From an uncultured Bacilli bacterium (GTDB lineage: Bacteria > Bacillota_I > Bacilli_A > RF39 > UBA660): 63,418 bases of DNA. Under the pieces are notes generated by a model. It ran no database searches. It was not told the origin of the DNA and was given only the letters and a program-made list of their open reading frames with translations. Positions 25,906 through 35,522 of this stretch are shown here, piece by piece (within the stretch, counting starts at the first letter, position 1; the number at the start of each line of letters is the position of its first letter). The position numbers were made by a program, and so were the translations under genes. The stretch is from the NCBI GenBank assembly GCA_934167665.1, contig CAKPLN010000007.1:1-63418 (forward strand). Reading direction: 5' to 3'.

Positions 25906-26628
25906 TTAATTAACTATAATATCATCAATAGTATCAAAGTCAAAATACTCTAAAGTTATTGTAAAATAATCATTAGAAATCCCTTTATACTTACCATAAC
26001 TACTTAGATCTAATTCAGCCTTATTTAAATAAGCATCACTATCAGCTGTAAAAACAATTTTATTAGGTTCTTCCATAATATCAGTATCTATATTTTCTAT
26101 GTTTTTTAATAAACTATTAGAAGAAATTAAATATTTAAATTCTAACTTTCCTGATTCAAACTCAGATTTAGAAATATAAGTAGCATCATATATAACTTCT
26201 CCAAGTCTTTGAAAGTTAATAAAGTCTTCATAAATAAACGGATCATTATTACTAACCCATGCTCCATCAGTATTAATAAAGTAATTTTTACCATCATAAT
26301 AGTATTTATTATTATTAAATTCAAATAGTCTTTTTTCTCCATCACTTATTCCACTATAAATATACTGAACATCATCAATATTAATTGTATAAATAAAGCG
26401 ATAATTACCAGCAAATATCCTAGTAACAGAATACATATCACTATCATCATCAGTATGTTGATCAAGTGGTACCTTACTTGCATTACCTGAAATAACTATA
26501 ATAATAGTTAAAACTACAAAAAAGATAAAGTATCCCCCTAAAAATAGAAAAGATTTACCTCTTTCAGTCTTTTTTAACTCTTTTATTAATTGAACAAAAT
26601 TTTTAAAACCGGTTTTAGTATTTTTCAC
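25906..26628 (-). CDS. Single-pass membrane protein of unknown function
   Basis: 240-residue protein with a short basic cytoplasmic N-terminus (FVQLIKELKKTERGKS), one membrane helix at about 28-50 (FLFLGGYFIFFVVLTIIIVIS) and an extracytoplasmic domain of about 185 residues rich in beta structure and Asp/Tyr/Asn. No known domain recognised. The start abuts the fmt stop, so it is probably cotranscribed with fmt. Confidence 0.6.
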   Translation of the reverse strand: MKNTKTGFKNFVQLIKELKKTERGKSFLFLGGYFIFFVVLTIIIVISGNASKVPLDQHTDDDSDMYSVTRIFAGNYRFIYTINIDDVQYIYSGISDGEKRLFEFNNNKYYYDGKNYFINTDGAWVSNNDPFIYEDFINFQRLGEVIYDATYISKSEFESGKLEFKYLISSNSLLKNIENIDTDIMEEPNKIVFTADSDAYLNKAELDLSSYGKYKGISNDYFTITLEYFDFDTIDDIIVN

Positions 26629-27572
26629 TACTCAAACACCTTTCCAATCATACTTTCACGATTATGAAGACCATTAATATAGCTACTAGCTGTCATTTTA
26701 TTTTTACCAAATGGTTTTATCATAGTAAAAATTATTTCCCCATCTATGCATTTTACACCAATGCCATCTTTATATAATCCCGTAATCTCCCCCACTTTAG
26801 AATTTGGAAAGACTCTATTACTAATAGTAGCACTATATACTTTCATTTCTGAATTATCCAAAAGACAAAAAGCTCCAGGTATTGGTGATAAACCTCTTAT
26901 TAGATTAAAAATAGCACGTTTATTTTTATTGAAATTTATATGTTCTTCTTCTCTTTTTATATTAAAAGCATAAGTTGCTTTATCATTATCTTGTTTTATT
27001 CTATCATTAGTTCCATTAATAATACTAGGTAATGTCTCTAACAATAAATCTCTACCAATAACACTAAGACGATCATGTACGCTTTCTAAATTATCAGTAT
27101 CTAAAATATCTGTTTCTTGTTGTGAAATAATATCACCAGTATCCATATTAACATCCATATACATAATTGTAATACCAGTTTTAGAATAACCATCTATAAT
27201 AGCCTTATGAATAGGTGCCCCTCCGCGTAAGGCAGGAAGTATGGAAGCATGAACATTAATACAACCAAGTCTTGGATAATTTAAAATTTCTTTAGGCAAT
27301 ATTTGTCCATAAGCACAAGTAATAATAATATCAGGATTATATGCTAATACTTCTTGATACTCATCTTTAATCTTTCCTGGTTGAAAACATGGAATATTAT
27401 ATTTAAGAGCCACATTCTTAACAGGAGTATTAGTAAGTACTTGATGTCTACCAGTTTTTTTATCTGGCTGACTGACTACTAAAACAACCTCATAATTTTC
27501 AATTAATCCTTCAAGTACCGGTACTGCAAAGTCTGGTGTTCCCATAAATACTACTTTAATTTTATCTATCAT
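26628..27572 (-). CDS. fmt: Methionyl-tRNA formyltransferase
   Basis: Formylates initiator Met-tRNA. Opens VVFMGTPDFAVPVLEGL, then ITCAYGQILPKEIL (active site), NVHASILPALRGGAPIHKAI, which carries the conserved HxSLLPxxRG-type motif, and MDTGDII. The C-terminal domain (about 210-314) is the tRNA-binding oligonucleotide fold. 314 aa, normal. The ATG is just upstream of the 27574 gene's stop, within the priA-27574-fmt unit seen in Firmicutes (priA-def-fmt), here without def. Confidence 0.95.
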   Translation of the reverse strand: MIDKIKVVFMGTPDFAVPVLEGLIENYEVVLVVSQPDKKTGRHQVLTNTPVKNVALKYNIPCFQPGKIKDEYQEVLAYNPDIIITCAYGQILPKEILNYPRLGCINVHASILPALRGGAPIHKAIIDGYSKTGITIMYMDVNMDTGDIISQQETDILDTDNLESVHDRLSVIGRDLLLETLPSIINGTNDRIKQDNDKATYAFNIKREEEHINFNKNKRAIFNLIRGLSPIPGAFCLLDNSEMKVYSATISNRVFPNSKVGEITGLYKDGIGVKCIDGEIIFTMIKPFGKNKMTASSYINGLHNRESMIGKVFE

Positions 27573-27573
27573 T

Positions 27574-28725
27574 TTATCTAATCCCCCAACTAATTGTAAC
27601 TATAGTAAGAATAACTCCTAATGCAATAAGTAATGATCCAACTAATATCAATACTGAAACTTGTCCATAAGCATTATTAAGTAATTCCATATTATTTTTA
27701 TTATTATAACTTGCCTGTTCATTCCTTAATGAAAACATAATTTTATAATTAGGTATTTCTATAAAACCAATATCCTTAGAATCTATATAAAAATCAACCG
27801 GAATATCATCTGATTTAGATGTCATAATCTTAAAAATAGCTTGTCCTAAATCTTCATCACTATTAATTATTCTATCAATATCACTCAAATAATTAACTCC
27901 AAGTAAACTCCTCTTAATAAACAAAATATCAATACCACTAGAATTTTTCTGTAATACTTTCCATTCTTCAAAACAAGTCCTAGTTATATATTTTTTTTCT
28001 GTACTACTAACCCCAGCTTCCTTCATAAGTCTATTTAAGTTAGAAAAAGAAGCAAAGTAATCACCCTTAAAATAAGCTTCTCTAGACTCATCATCTAAAG
28101 CTTTAAAAGATAATAACCTTGAAAAATATCTAGGTGCATTAGCACCATAATAACATCCCATCATAAAACTATCAGTAAAATAAACCGTTTTATCAAAAAA
28201 GTTTTTATTAATTATGTCATCAAATCCACATCGTTTAAATGTCTTATCAATTTCCATAAATCTAGAATAAAAATGTTGATATTCTTCAGGTCTTAATCCA
28301 TATTCTTCAATTTGTTTTTTATAAACACCTGAATATCCATGAAAAAAATATCCATTTACAATATATCTATCATATACATATTCTAAAATTTGCTTCTTAC
28401 TATCAGCCATATCTTTATCTTTAATATTTAGTTTTAAAGCACAAAACTTTCCAATGATTTTAGCAATTCCAATATTTATATCCTGAAAATTACCTATTTT
28501 CTTAAAAAGTTTTCTAACTTGTTCTATATATTCATCTAAATATATATTAGTGTCAATAATAATTTCATATTTAAATAAAGCATCATAAAAGGTAAAAAGA
28601 AGCATTTCTTCTTCACTCATATCAACTTGGTAGTTAAAATTATCAATTTTACCCTTATAATTCCAAGAAAAAATTTCTTTTACAAATTCAAGAACATCTT
28701 TTCTTTTTAGTATATTAGAAAACAT
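27574..28725 (-). CDS. Unknown protein with C-terminal membrane helix, between priA and fmt
   Basis: 383 residues, not recognised. The first about 345 are soluble and mixed alpha/beta, rich in Phe and Tyr; the C-terminus ends in one membrane helix (about 352-380, VSVLILVGSLLIALGVILTI). It looks like a tail-anchored protein facing the cytoplasm. In many Firmicutes def (peptide deformylase) lies between priA and fmt; here this gene takes that place. A 9-bp hairpin (28747-28776) lies upstream. Confidence 0.55.
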   Translation of the reverse strand: MFSNILKRKDVLEFVKEIFSWNYKGKIDNFNYQVDMSEEEMLLFTFYDALFKYEIIIDTNIYLDEYIEQVRKLFKKIGNFQDINIGIAKIIGKFCALKLNIKDKDMADSKKQILEYVYDRYIVNGYFFHGYSGVYKKQIEEYGLRPEEYQHFYSRFMEIDKTFKRCGFDDIINKNFFDKTVYFTDSFMMGCYYGANAPRYFSRLLSFKALDDESREAYFKGDYFASFSNLNRLMKEAGVSSTEKKYITRTCFEEWKVLQKNSSGIDILFIKRSLLGVNYLSDIDRIINSDEDLGQAIFKIMTSKSDDIPVDFYIDSKDIGFIEIPNYKIMFSLRNEQASYNNKNNMELLNNAYGQVSVLILVGSLLIALGVILTIVTISWGIR

Positions 28726-28746
28726 ACTACCTCACCAACCTCTAAG

Positions 28747-28776
28747 GGAGAAGAATGAATACGATTTTCTTCTCCT
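28747..28776 (-). promoter_or_regulatory. Hairpin between priA and the downstream gene
   Basis: GGAGAAGAA and TTCTTCTCC pair over 9 bp with an 11-nt loop. No T run follows, so it is not a standard terminator. It could stabilise the priA mRNA or regulate the following gene. Confidence 0.45.
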
Positions 28777-28821
28777 ATAATAGATATATACTATTATTCT
28801 ATTACAGAATACCATATTTTT

Positions 28822-30984
28822 TTAAAAATGGCTAGGATTAAAATCTATATCTATCTTTATTTTTTGATTACTTTTATAATGATCTACAATCTTATTAAGT
28901 GCAACATATAAACTTTCATTAGTTTTATACTTAATAATAATCCCATATCTATAAACATTATTTAATTTAAAAATATTATTTGGAGATGGCCCAAGTATTA
29001 TAGCAGATCCTACATTGCGATCTAATGCTCTTTTGATTTTTAATGATTCGTTTGTTAAAAAATCTTTATCCTTACCACTAATTCTAATATAACAAATATA
29101 ATAAAATGGTGGATACTTCAACTCTCTTCTAATAGCCATTTCTCTATTATAAAAAGCTATATAATCATGCTTTTTAGTAAACTCTATTGCATAGTGGTTA
29201 GGATTAAATGTTTGAATTATAACACTACCACTCTTGGTACTTCTACCACTTCTTCCCGCAACCTGTGCTAATAAAGAAAATGTATTTTCACTACTTCTAA
29301 AATCCGGAATATTTAAACTAGTATCAGCATTAATAACTCCAACCAAAGTTACGTTATCAAAATCTAATCCTTTAGCGACTATTTGTGTACCAAGTAAAAT
29401 ATCATATTTATGATCCTTAAAATCAGTAATCATTCTTTGATGAGCACCCTTATAACTAGTAGTATCGAAATCCATCCTTAAAACCCTTGCCTCAGGAAAA
29501 ATTTTATTAAGTTCCTCTTCTACTTTTTCTGTTCCAACGCCCAAGTCATTTAAAGACTTCTCTCCACATTCAGGACAAGTATCATAAACCTTAGTACCAT
29601 AACCACAATAATGGCATCTAAGCGTATTACTAGATTTATGATAAGTAAGGGAAATATCACAATTTGGACATTTAAAAGTATAACCACAAGATTTACAAGT
29701 AACAAAGGATGAATAACCTCGTCTATTTAATAATAAAATTACTTGTTCATTATTATTAATTTTTTCTTCAATAGCTTTAAGTAGTGGTAAAGAAAAATGC
29801 CCCTTACTATGTTTAATCTCCATGTTCATATCAATTATATTTACATCAGGTAAACTCTTACCATTTACTCTATTAGGTAATCTTAAAAGTTTATATACTC
29901 CCTTTCTAGCCCTAGCAAAAGACTCTAAAGAAGGAGTAGCACTTCCCATAATAACAGGACAATTATGTACTTTACCTCTCATAATTGCTACATCTTTAGC
30001 ACTATAGCGAGGATTAGAATCATCTTGTTTATATGAATCACTATGTTCCTCATCAATAATAATTATACCTATATTATCAATTGGTGCAAAAATAGCACTT
30101 CTAGCTCCAATTACAATATTAGCTTCTCCTCTAGCAATTCTTCTCCATTCATCATATTTTTCACCATCAGATAAAGCCGAATGAAGAGCCGCAATATTAT
30201 CCCCAAAACGCCTCTGAAATCTCTCAACCATTTGTGGAGTCAAACTAATTTCAGGCACTAACACAATACTACCCTTACCGTCATTTAAGGCTTTCTCAAT
30301 AAGTTCCATATAAACCTCAGTCTTACCACTACCAGTAACACCATGTAATAAATAAACACCACTATTAAAATCAACCTGTGATACTACATATTTTTGATCA
30401 GCTGTTAATTCTTTCTTCTGTAAAACTTTAGCTTGATAATTTAATCGGTAATGCTCCCTTTTTTCCTCAATCAAAATATTTTTTCTAAGCAAAGTATTTA
30501 AAGAACTTAAAGAAATATCAACAAGCCTACTTCTTAAAACAAGTCCCTCTTCCTTGCAAAGATTAACTATTTGTAACTGTTTATCATTAAGGCCTACTAA
30601 AGAAGTATTATCATTTAACTTATAATAAGTATCAAATTTTTTATTAATAGATGTTCCTTGTTTAGCCTTTAAAGCCTTAGGCAACATAACTTGGTAACAA
30701 CTAATTAAAGTTGATAAAGTCTTCTCTCTCATCCATAAACCTAACTTTAAAAGTTCACTATTTAAGACAACATCTTTATCTACAATTGCTAAAATATCTT
30801 TAAGGTTATCAAGAGTACTATTATCCTTAATCTCTAAAACAAATCCTTCAAGTATCTGTCTACCAAAAGGTACCTGAACCCTAATACCAACCTTAATATC
30901 ACTTATAAAAGAAGAAGGAACACTATAATCAAAAACTTTATCAATATTTTTACTTGATAATTCAACTAAAACACCAACAATCAC
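28822..30984 (-). CDS. priA: Primosomal protein N' (replication restart helicase)
   Basis: PriA reloads the replicative helicase at stalled forks. The N-terminal DNA-binding part has IGVRVQVPFGRQILEG. The helicase core has LLHGVTGSGKTEVYMELI (Walker A), IIIIDEEHSDSYKQ (DEEH box), VIMGSATPSLES, QVAGRSGRS. Between motifs are two zinc clusters with CKSCGYTFKCPNCDISLTYH and CHYCGYG plus CPECGEK. 720 aa, slightly short of Bacillus. ATG preceded by a GGAGAGTGA site. Confidence 0.95.
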   Translation of the reverse strand: MIVGVLVELSSKNIDKVFDYSVPSSFISDIKVGIRVQVPFGRQILEGFVLEIKDNSTLDNLKDILAIVDKDVVLNSELLKLGLWMREKTLSTLISCYQVMLPKALKAKQGTSINKKFDTYYKLNDNTSLVGLNDKQLQIVNLCKEEGLVLRSRLVDISLSSLNTLLRKNILIEEKREHYRLNYQAKVLQKKELTADQKYVVSQVDFNSGVYLLHGVTGSGKTEVYMELIEKALNDGKGSIVLVPEISLTPQMVERFQRRFGDNIAALHSALSDGEKYDEWRRIARGEANIVIGARSAIFAPIDNIGIIIIDEEHSDSYKQDDSNPRYSAKDVAIMRGKVHNCPVIMGSATPSLESFARARKGVYKLLRLPNRVNGKSLPDVNIIDMNMEIKHSKGHFSLPLLKAIEEKINNNEQVILLLNRRGYSSFVTCKSCGYTFKCPNCDISLTYHKSSNTLRCHYCGYGTKVYDTCPECGEKSLNDLGVGTEKVEEELNKIFPEARVLRMDFDTTSYKGAHQRMITDFKDHKYDILLGTQIVAKGLDFDNVTLVGVINADTSLNIPDFRSSENTFSLLAQVAGRSGRSTKSGSVIIQTFNPNHYAIEFTKKHDYIAFYNREMAIRRELKYPPFYYICYIRISGKDKDFLTNESLKIKRALDRNVGSAIILGPSPNNIFKLNNVYRYGIIIKYKTNESLYVALNKIVDHYKSNQKIKIDIDFNPSHF

Positions 30985-31031
30985 AGTATCACTCTCCTCA
31001 CCAAATATTATACAAAAAAAAATATAAAAAT

Positions 31032-31065
31032 AATAGAAAAGATCTCGTATAAAATCTTTTCTATT
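31032..31065 (-). terminator. Terminator after rseP
   Basis: 12-bp stem AATAGAAAAGAT/ATCTTTTCTATT, 10-nt loop, followed on minus by a T-rich stretch. It separates the uppS-cdsA-rseP unit from priA. Confidence 0.8.
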
Positions 31066-31074
31066 AATTATAAC

Positions 31075-32124
31075 TTAAAATAATCTTAAAATATCATTAA
31101 TAGTAATTACTACCATTAGCAACATAAGTAGTATTAACCCTACTGTATGAATTTTATTTTCTAACTCTGGTGATACAGGAGAACCTTTTATTTTTTCAAT
31201 AACAATAAATAGAATGTGTCCTCCATCAAAAGCAGGTAATGGAAGTAAGTTAATAAAACCTACATTAATACTTAAGAAAGCAACCAAATATAAAACATTC
31301 GCAATACCAGTTTTGCTTTGTTCACCAACAACTGAGTAAATACCAACTGGTCCACTTAATTGACTAAGTTTAATACCACCAGTAAATAAATAAAATACTG
31401 TATAGGCCATTTGTTTAAATATAGAACCAGTTTTCTTAAATGTATAACTTAAAGCATTACCTAAACCATGTTTTTTAGTTTGCTTCATTGCGATACCATA
31501 ACGATAAGACTCATTTTTATTTTCAACTACTTTTTTAGGAGTAACACTAAATGTTAAAGTCTTACCCTCTCTTAAAACTTCTATATCAGTAGCCTCATCT
31601 ACATCACTAACTGCTAAAAATAAAGAAACATCATCACTAGTACTAATTTTATGTCCATTAATTTTAACAATCTTATCTCCTGGAATAATACCTACCTCAT
31701 AAGCAGGTAAACTATTATCAACCTCAGTAATAACTGTATTCATAGTTGGACTACCAAAGATTACTGCTATAAAAAATAAAATTAAAATTGCAGAAATAAA
31801 GTTATTACCTGCTCCAAAGAACATAATTAAAAATCTTTGAAAACAACTCTTAGATTGTAATCTTTTATCTTTTGGTACCTTTTTAAGATCATCATCAGAA
31901 ACATCTTCTCCAGCTAATTGACAAAAACCACCTATAGGTATAGCTCTTAATGTATACTCTGTTTCTTTTCCCTTTTTGCTAAATAACTTAGGCCCCATTC
32001 CCAAAGCAAACTCATAAACATAAACTCCCGTTATTTTAGCAAATATAAAGTGTCCAAATTCATGAACAAATACAATAAACCCCAAAATTAAAATAAATAA
32101 AATTAAATTTAAAATAACAGTCAA
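31075..32124 (-). CDS. rseP: Site-2 intramembrane metalloprotease
   Basis: RseP/RasP cleaves anti-sigma factors and leftover signal peptides in the membrane. HEFGHFIFAK (HExxH) at about 21-30, a PDZ domain at about 120-190 (VGIIPGDKIVKINGH), and LLPLPAFDGGHI with the second metal ligand (about 290-305). At least four membrane segments. 349 aa. It closes the uppS-cdsA-rseP cell-envelope cluster. Confidence 0.95.
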   Translation of the reverse strand: MTVILNLILFILILGFIVFVHEFGHFIFAKITGVYVYEFALGMGPKLFSKKGKETEYTLRAIPIGGFCQLAGEDVSDDDLKKVPKDKRLQSKSCFQRFLIMFFGAGNNFISAILILFFIAVIFGSPTMNTVITEVDNSLPAYEVGIIPGDKIVKINGHKISTSDDVSLFLAVSDVDEATDIEVLREGKTLTFSVTPKKVVENKNESYRYGIAMKQTKKHGLGNALSYTFKKTGSIFKQMAYTVFYLFTGGIKLSQLSGPVGIYSVVGEQSKTGIANVLYLVAFLSINVGFINLLPLPAFDGGHILFIVIEKIKGSPVSPELENKIHTVGLILLMLLMVVITINDILRLF

Positions 32125-32135
32125 GATTATCCCTC

Positions 32136-32936
32136 CTATATCAAGCCTAATACTAAAATAAATACTAAGACAACAAATATTAAACTATCAAATCTATCAA
32201 GAATTCCTCCATGTCCTGGAATTAAATTAGAAAAATCTTTCTTATCATACTCACGTTTTATAAATGAAAAAGCCAAATCTCCAAGTTGTCCAACACAAGT
32301 AAGTAAAAAACTAATTAATATAACTAAAACCAAAGATTTAAACGGATTAACAACAGTAATATAATAAGCACTAGCAACAAATGTTCCCATAATTGATCCA
32401 CCAATAGAGCCTTCAATTGTCTTTTTAGGTGAAATAGTAGGAGCTAATTTTCTCTTTCCAATAAGTTTACCAGTAATTAAAGCAAATGTATCAGTCATCG
32501 TTGTTATCAATAATAAATATATGACATACTTAATATCAAAATTACGAATCAATATAATTAAGTTAAAACCAAGTCCTAAAAAGACAACAATTCCAATTAA
32601 GAATAAGGCATCATTTAAATCATATTGCTTCTTGTCTTTTATAAAAATCATTGGTAACAAAAAGGCAAAAACAGTAAAACTAATAACTCTATAATCAACA
32701 GTATAAGTAAATTGTAAAGCATCAAAATTACTCATTGTAAAAAACATAACTAATAGATAAGCAAATACTTTAACAATTACAGGAAATTTACGTGTTGTTT
32801 CTCTAACATGAATAATTTCATAAAGACCACAAACTGCAAGTATAGTCATAAAAACAGCAAAAGGTACTTCACCAACAACTAATAATGGGATAAATATTAG
32901 CATCATTAAAATTGCACTAATAATTCTAGCTTTCAT
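32136..32936 (-). CDS. cdsA: Phosphatidate cytidylyltransferase
   Basis: CDP-diacylglycerol synthase for phospholipid synthesis. Multi-pass membrane protein of 266 aa with the C-terminal signature SFLLTCVGQLGDLAFS and KDFSNLIPGHGGILDRFDSL. TISPKKTIEGSIGGS is in the middle. Start 32936 has GGAGG of the uppS end upstream; six codons upstream the frame is open. It overlaps uppS slightly only if the longer start is used. Confidence 0.94.
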   Translation of the reverse strand: MKARIISAILMMLIFIPLLVVGEVPFAVFMTILAVCGLYEIIHVRETTRKFPVIVKVFAYLLVMFFTMSNFDALQFTYTVDYRVISFTVFAFLLPMIFIKDKKQYDLNDALFLIGIVVFLGLGFNLIILIRNFDIKYVIYLLLITTMTDTFALITGKLIGKRKLAPTISPKKTIEGSIGGSIMGTFVASAYYITVVNPFKSLVLVILISFLLTCVGQLGDLAFSFIKREYDKKDFSNLIPGHGGILDRFDSLIFVVLVFILVLGLI

Positions 32937-32940
32937 AATT

Positions 32941-33648
32941 TTATTGTCCTCCAAATCTTCTATTACGTTTATTAAATTCTTCTAATGCCATATCAAATTC
33001 TTTAGCATCAAAATCAGGAAACTCCACTTCTGGAAAGTAAAATTCTGCATATGAATTTTGCCATAATAAAAAGTTACTTAATCGTTGTTCTCCACTAGTT
33101 CTAATCATTAAATCAATAGGTGGTAAATCATTATATAAGTTTTTACCAAATAACTCTTCATCAATATCATCAATAGATATTAATCCATCAAGTACCTGCT
33201 TACATATTTTTTTAGTAGTATCAACAATTTCACATCTTCCACCATAGTTAACGCAAACATTAAAAATAGCCCCTGTATTATTTTTTGTAGCCTCAGTAAT
33301 TTCATCAATTACATTAAGAACTTTTCGTGGTAAAGGTTCTCTCCTACCAGAAAAAACAATTTTAACATTATTCTTATGTTGTCTTTCAAAATACTTTTTA
33401 AAAGCAACAGAAAACAAATTCATAAGATAATCTACTTCTACTTTAGATCTAGTAAAATTTTCCGTAGAAAAAGCATAAACACTAAGTACTTTTACACCTT
33501 TAGAAAAAATATAATCTGTCAAAGTTTCTAAATTTGTAAAACCATAATAGTGTCCTTGCTGGGGAGTCATATTTCTTTTTTTAGCCCATCTGCGATTACC
33601 ATCAAGTATAATGGCTACATGATTAGGCATGTTGTTTTTTTCATTCAT
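32941..33648 (-). CDS. uppS: Undecaprenyl diphosphate synthase
   Basis: Makes the C55 lipid carrier for wall polymers from farnesyl-PP and isopentenyl-PP. PNHVAIILDGNRRWAKKRN at the start, YAFSTENFTR, VNYGGRCEIV, DLMIRTSGEQRLSNFLLWQ and YAEFYFPEVEFPDF near the end are all family landmarks. 235 aa. It starts with ATG at 33648 after GGGAGG. Confidence 0.96.
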   Translation of the reverse strand: MNEKNNMPNHVAIILDGNRRWAKKRNMTPQQGHYYGFTNLETLTDYIFSKGVKVLSVYAFSTENFTRSKVEVDYLMNLFSVAFKKYFERQHKNNVKIVFSGRREPLPRKVLNVIDEITEATKNNTGAIFNVCVNYGGRCEIVDTTKKICKQVLDGLISIDDIDEELFGKNLYNDLPPIDLMIRTSGEQRLSNFLLWQNSYAEFYFPEVEFPDFDAKEFDMALEEFNKRNRRFGGQ

Positions 33649-33681
33649 ATACAATACCTCCCTATAATTATATAATACATT

Positions 33682-33710
33682 AAAAAAAAAAGAAAGCCAA
33701 AAGACTTTCT
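33682..33710 (-). terminator. Terminator after khpA
   Basis: On minus, stem AGAAAG/CTTTCT with 8-nt loop then ten T. It overlaps the end of khpA. Confidence 0.85.
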
Positions 33711-33957
33711 AAAACTTATCGATATTAATTTTTACATACTTATTATCTTTCAAACTACTACTAGCTTGTACTAGAGTTCTTAAAGCATTAGCACATTTTC
33801 CACCTTTACCAATAACTCTACCCATATCATCTTCAGCTATAATAACTTGAATAAGTATTGTATTTTCTTCATCAGTAGGAAACTCTTTAACACTAACAGC
33901 ATCAGTATTTCTTACTAAAGATTTTACTATTTCTTCTGTTAAAAGAACTAAATCCAT
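33709..33957 (-). CDS. khpA: KH-domain RNA-binding protein
   Basis: 82-residue single KH domain protein (KhpA/YlqC) that with KhpB binds many RNAs. GRVIGKGGKCANALRTLV contains the GxxG loop. It sits directly downstream of rpsP, two nt apart, as in most Firmicutes, although rimM and trmD that usually follow are absent here. Confidence 0.93.
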   Translation of the reverse strand: MDLVLLTEEIVKSLVRNTDAVSVKEFPTDEENTILIQVIIAEDDMGRVIGKGGKCANALRTLVQASSSLKDNKYVKINIDKF

Positions 33958-33959
33958 AA

Positions 33960-34238
33960 TTAGTTATCCTTCTTTGCTTTTGAATCAGCATATTTTTTCA
34001 TGATACCAGCCTTACTTAATAAGTTTCTAACAGTATCAGTAGGAATAGCTCCATTATTTAGCCATTTTAAAGCAACTTCTTCGTTAATTTTAACTTGTGC
34101 TTCTGCTCCAACTGGTGCATAAGTTCCAACTAACTCTAAGTATTGACCACTTCTTGGACGTCTTGAATCAGTTGCTACGATTCTATAAGTAGGTTTCTTC
34201 TTAGCACCCATTCTTGTTAATCTTAATTTAACTGCCAT
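33960..34238 (-). CDS. rpsP: 30S ribosomal protein S16
   Basis: Start AVKLRLTRMGAKKKPTYRIV, then ATDSRRPRSGQYLELVGTYAP, WLNNGAIPTDTVRNLL; the classical S16. 92 aa. A near-perfect housekeeping promoter lies upstream (34270-34298). rimM, trmD and rplS, often next to rpsP, are not here. Confidence 0.97.
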   Translation of the reverse strand: MAVKLRLTRMGAKKKPTYRIVATDSRRPRSGQYLELVGTYAPVGAEAQVKINEEVALKWLNNGAIPTDTVRNLLSKAGIMKKYADSKAKKDN

Positions 34239-34269
34239 ATTTCTTCCTCCATTTCTAATTACTGAAAAT

Positions 34270-34298
34270 ATTATATTATGTTAAAATGTGCTTGTCAA
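34270..34298 (-). promoter_or_regulatory. Sigma-A promoter of rpsP-khpA
   Basis: TTGACA at 34293-34298 and TATAAT at 34270-34275 with a 17-nt spacer; both hexamers are exact consensus. Confidence 0.9.
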
Positions 34299-34318
34299 CC
34301 ATTTTTTTATAACAGTCA

Positions 34319-35425
34319 TTATAAATACCATAACTTTTCATCATTTTTTCTAACTTCTTTAATAATTCCTCCACCTAAACATTCATCACCATCATATAAT
34401 ACCAAGGCTTGACCCGGAGTTACACGTTTAACTCCTTGAGGATATCTAACTAGCAATGTATTATCATCTAACCACTCTAATTTAACTGGAATATCATTTT
34501 GTCTGTATCTAAACTTAGCACAACATTCCTCTATTTTTTCGTCTCCTAAATAATTTAAATCCTCAACTAAACAAGAATCAGAAATTAAATACTCATTATC
34601 TTCACCAATACAAACATATAAAATGTTCTCATCCAAATTTTTACCAACAACAAACATTCTATCTTCTGTACCACCAATATCTAAACCTCTTCTTTGGCCT
34701 ATAGTATAATACATAAGTCCAATATGTTCACCCAAAACTTCATTAGTATCAATATTAACAATCTTACCAGGAGTATTTGGTAAATAATTCTTTAAAAAGT
34801 TAGAAAAATTTCTTTCTCCAATAAAACAAATACCAGTTGAATCCTTCTTAGTAGCTGTTGAAAGTCCATATTCCAAAGCCAATTTTCTAACATCCGGTTT
34901 AACCATATCACCTATTGGAAATAAAACATTCTTAAATTGTTCCTTACTAACCTGTGATAAAAAATAAGTTTGATCTTTGTTTTTATCAACAGCTTTAAGT
35001 AATTTTCCATCTTTAATTCTAGCATAGTGACCAGTAGCAATAAAGTCAGCTCCTAATTTTTTAGCCTCCTTAGCAAACATATCAAATTTTATGTACTTAT
35101 TACACATAATATCCGGATTAGGAGTTCTACCTTTTTTTAATTCATCCAAAAAGTAAGTAAAAACATAATCCCAATATTCCTTAATAAAATCCTTTCTATA
35201 AAGAGGAATACCTAACTTATCACATACAGCCTTAGCATCATTATAATCCTTCTCTTGTGGACAAATACCCTCTTTCTCAACAGGTGCACCACTATACTCT
35301 CCATCAGCCATAGAATCCCAATTACGCATAAATAATCCAATAACTTCATATCCCATATTTTTAAGAACAATAGCCGCAACAGAAGAATCAACTCCACCAC
35401 TCATACCAATTACAACTTTTTTCAC
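34319..35425 (-). CDS. mnmA: tRNA 2-thiouridylase MnmA
   Basis: Thiolates U34 of tRNA-Lys, -Glu and -Gln. GMSGGVDSSVAAIVLKN is the PP-loop, NPDIMCNKYIKF has the first catalytic Cys, ATGHYARI, STGICFIGER with the second Cys, and the C-terminal beta barrel IGQRRGLDIGG. 368 aa. Has its own consensus promoter. The IscS partner is not in the window. Confidence 0.96.
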   Translation of the reverse strand: MKKVVIGMSGGVDSSVAAIVLKNMGYEVIGLFMRNWDSMADGEYSGAPVEKEGICPQEKDYNDAKAVCDKLGIPLYRKDFIKEYWDYVFTYFLDELKKGRTPNPDIMCNKYIKFDMFAKEAKKLGADFIATGHYARIKDGKLLKAVDKNKDQTYFLSQVSKEQFKNVLFPIGDMVKPDVRKLALEYGLSTATKKDSTGICFIGERNFSNFLKNYLPNTPGKIVNIDTNEVLGEHIGLMYYTIGQRRGLDIGGTEDRMFVVGKNLDENILYVCIGEDNEYLISDSCLVEDLNYLGDEKIEECCAKFRYRQNDIPVKLEWLDDNTLLVRYPQGVKRVTPGQALVLYDGDECLGGGIIKEVRKNDEKLWYL

Positions 35426-35462
35426 TATATCAACAACTTTCCTAACTGAATTTCCTACATTG

Positions 35463-35491
35463 ATTATAGAGACATAGTAAATTCATGTCAA
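35463..35491 (-). promoter_or_regulatory. Sigma-A promoter of mnmA
   Basis: TTGACA (35486-35491), 17-nt spacer, TATAAT (35463-35468). Confidence 0.88.
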
Positions 35492-35493
35492 GA

Positions 35494-35522
35494 AAAAATA
35501 ATAACCATCGTTATTATTTTTT
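35494..35522 (-). terminator. Terminator of cotE homologue
   Basis: Stem AATAATAAC/GTTATTATT, 4-nt loop, then T-rich on either strand. It lies just at the cotE stop and upstream of the mnmA promoter. Confidence 0.8.

Noticed and set aside
29822..30007. Plus-strand ORF within priA, and similar small ORFs in rlmN, prpC and fmt
   Set aside because: Antisense to well-supported genes with no independent signals.
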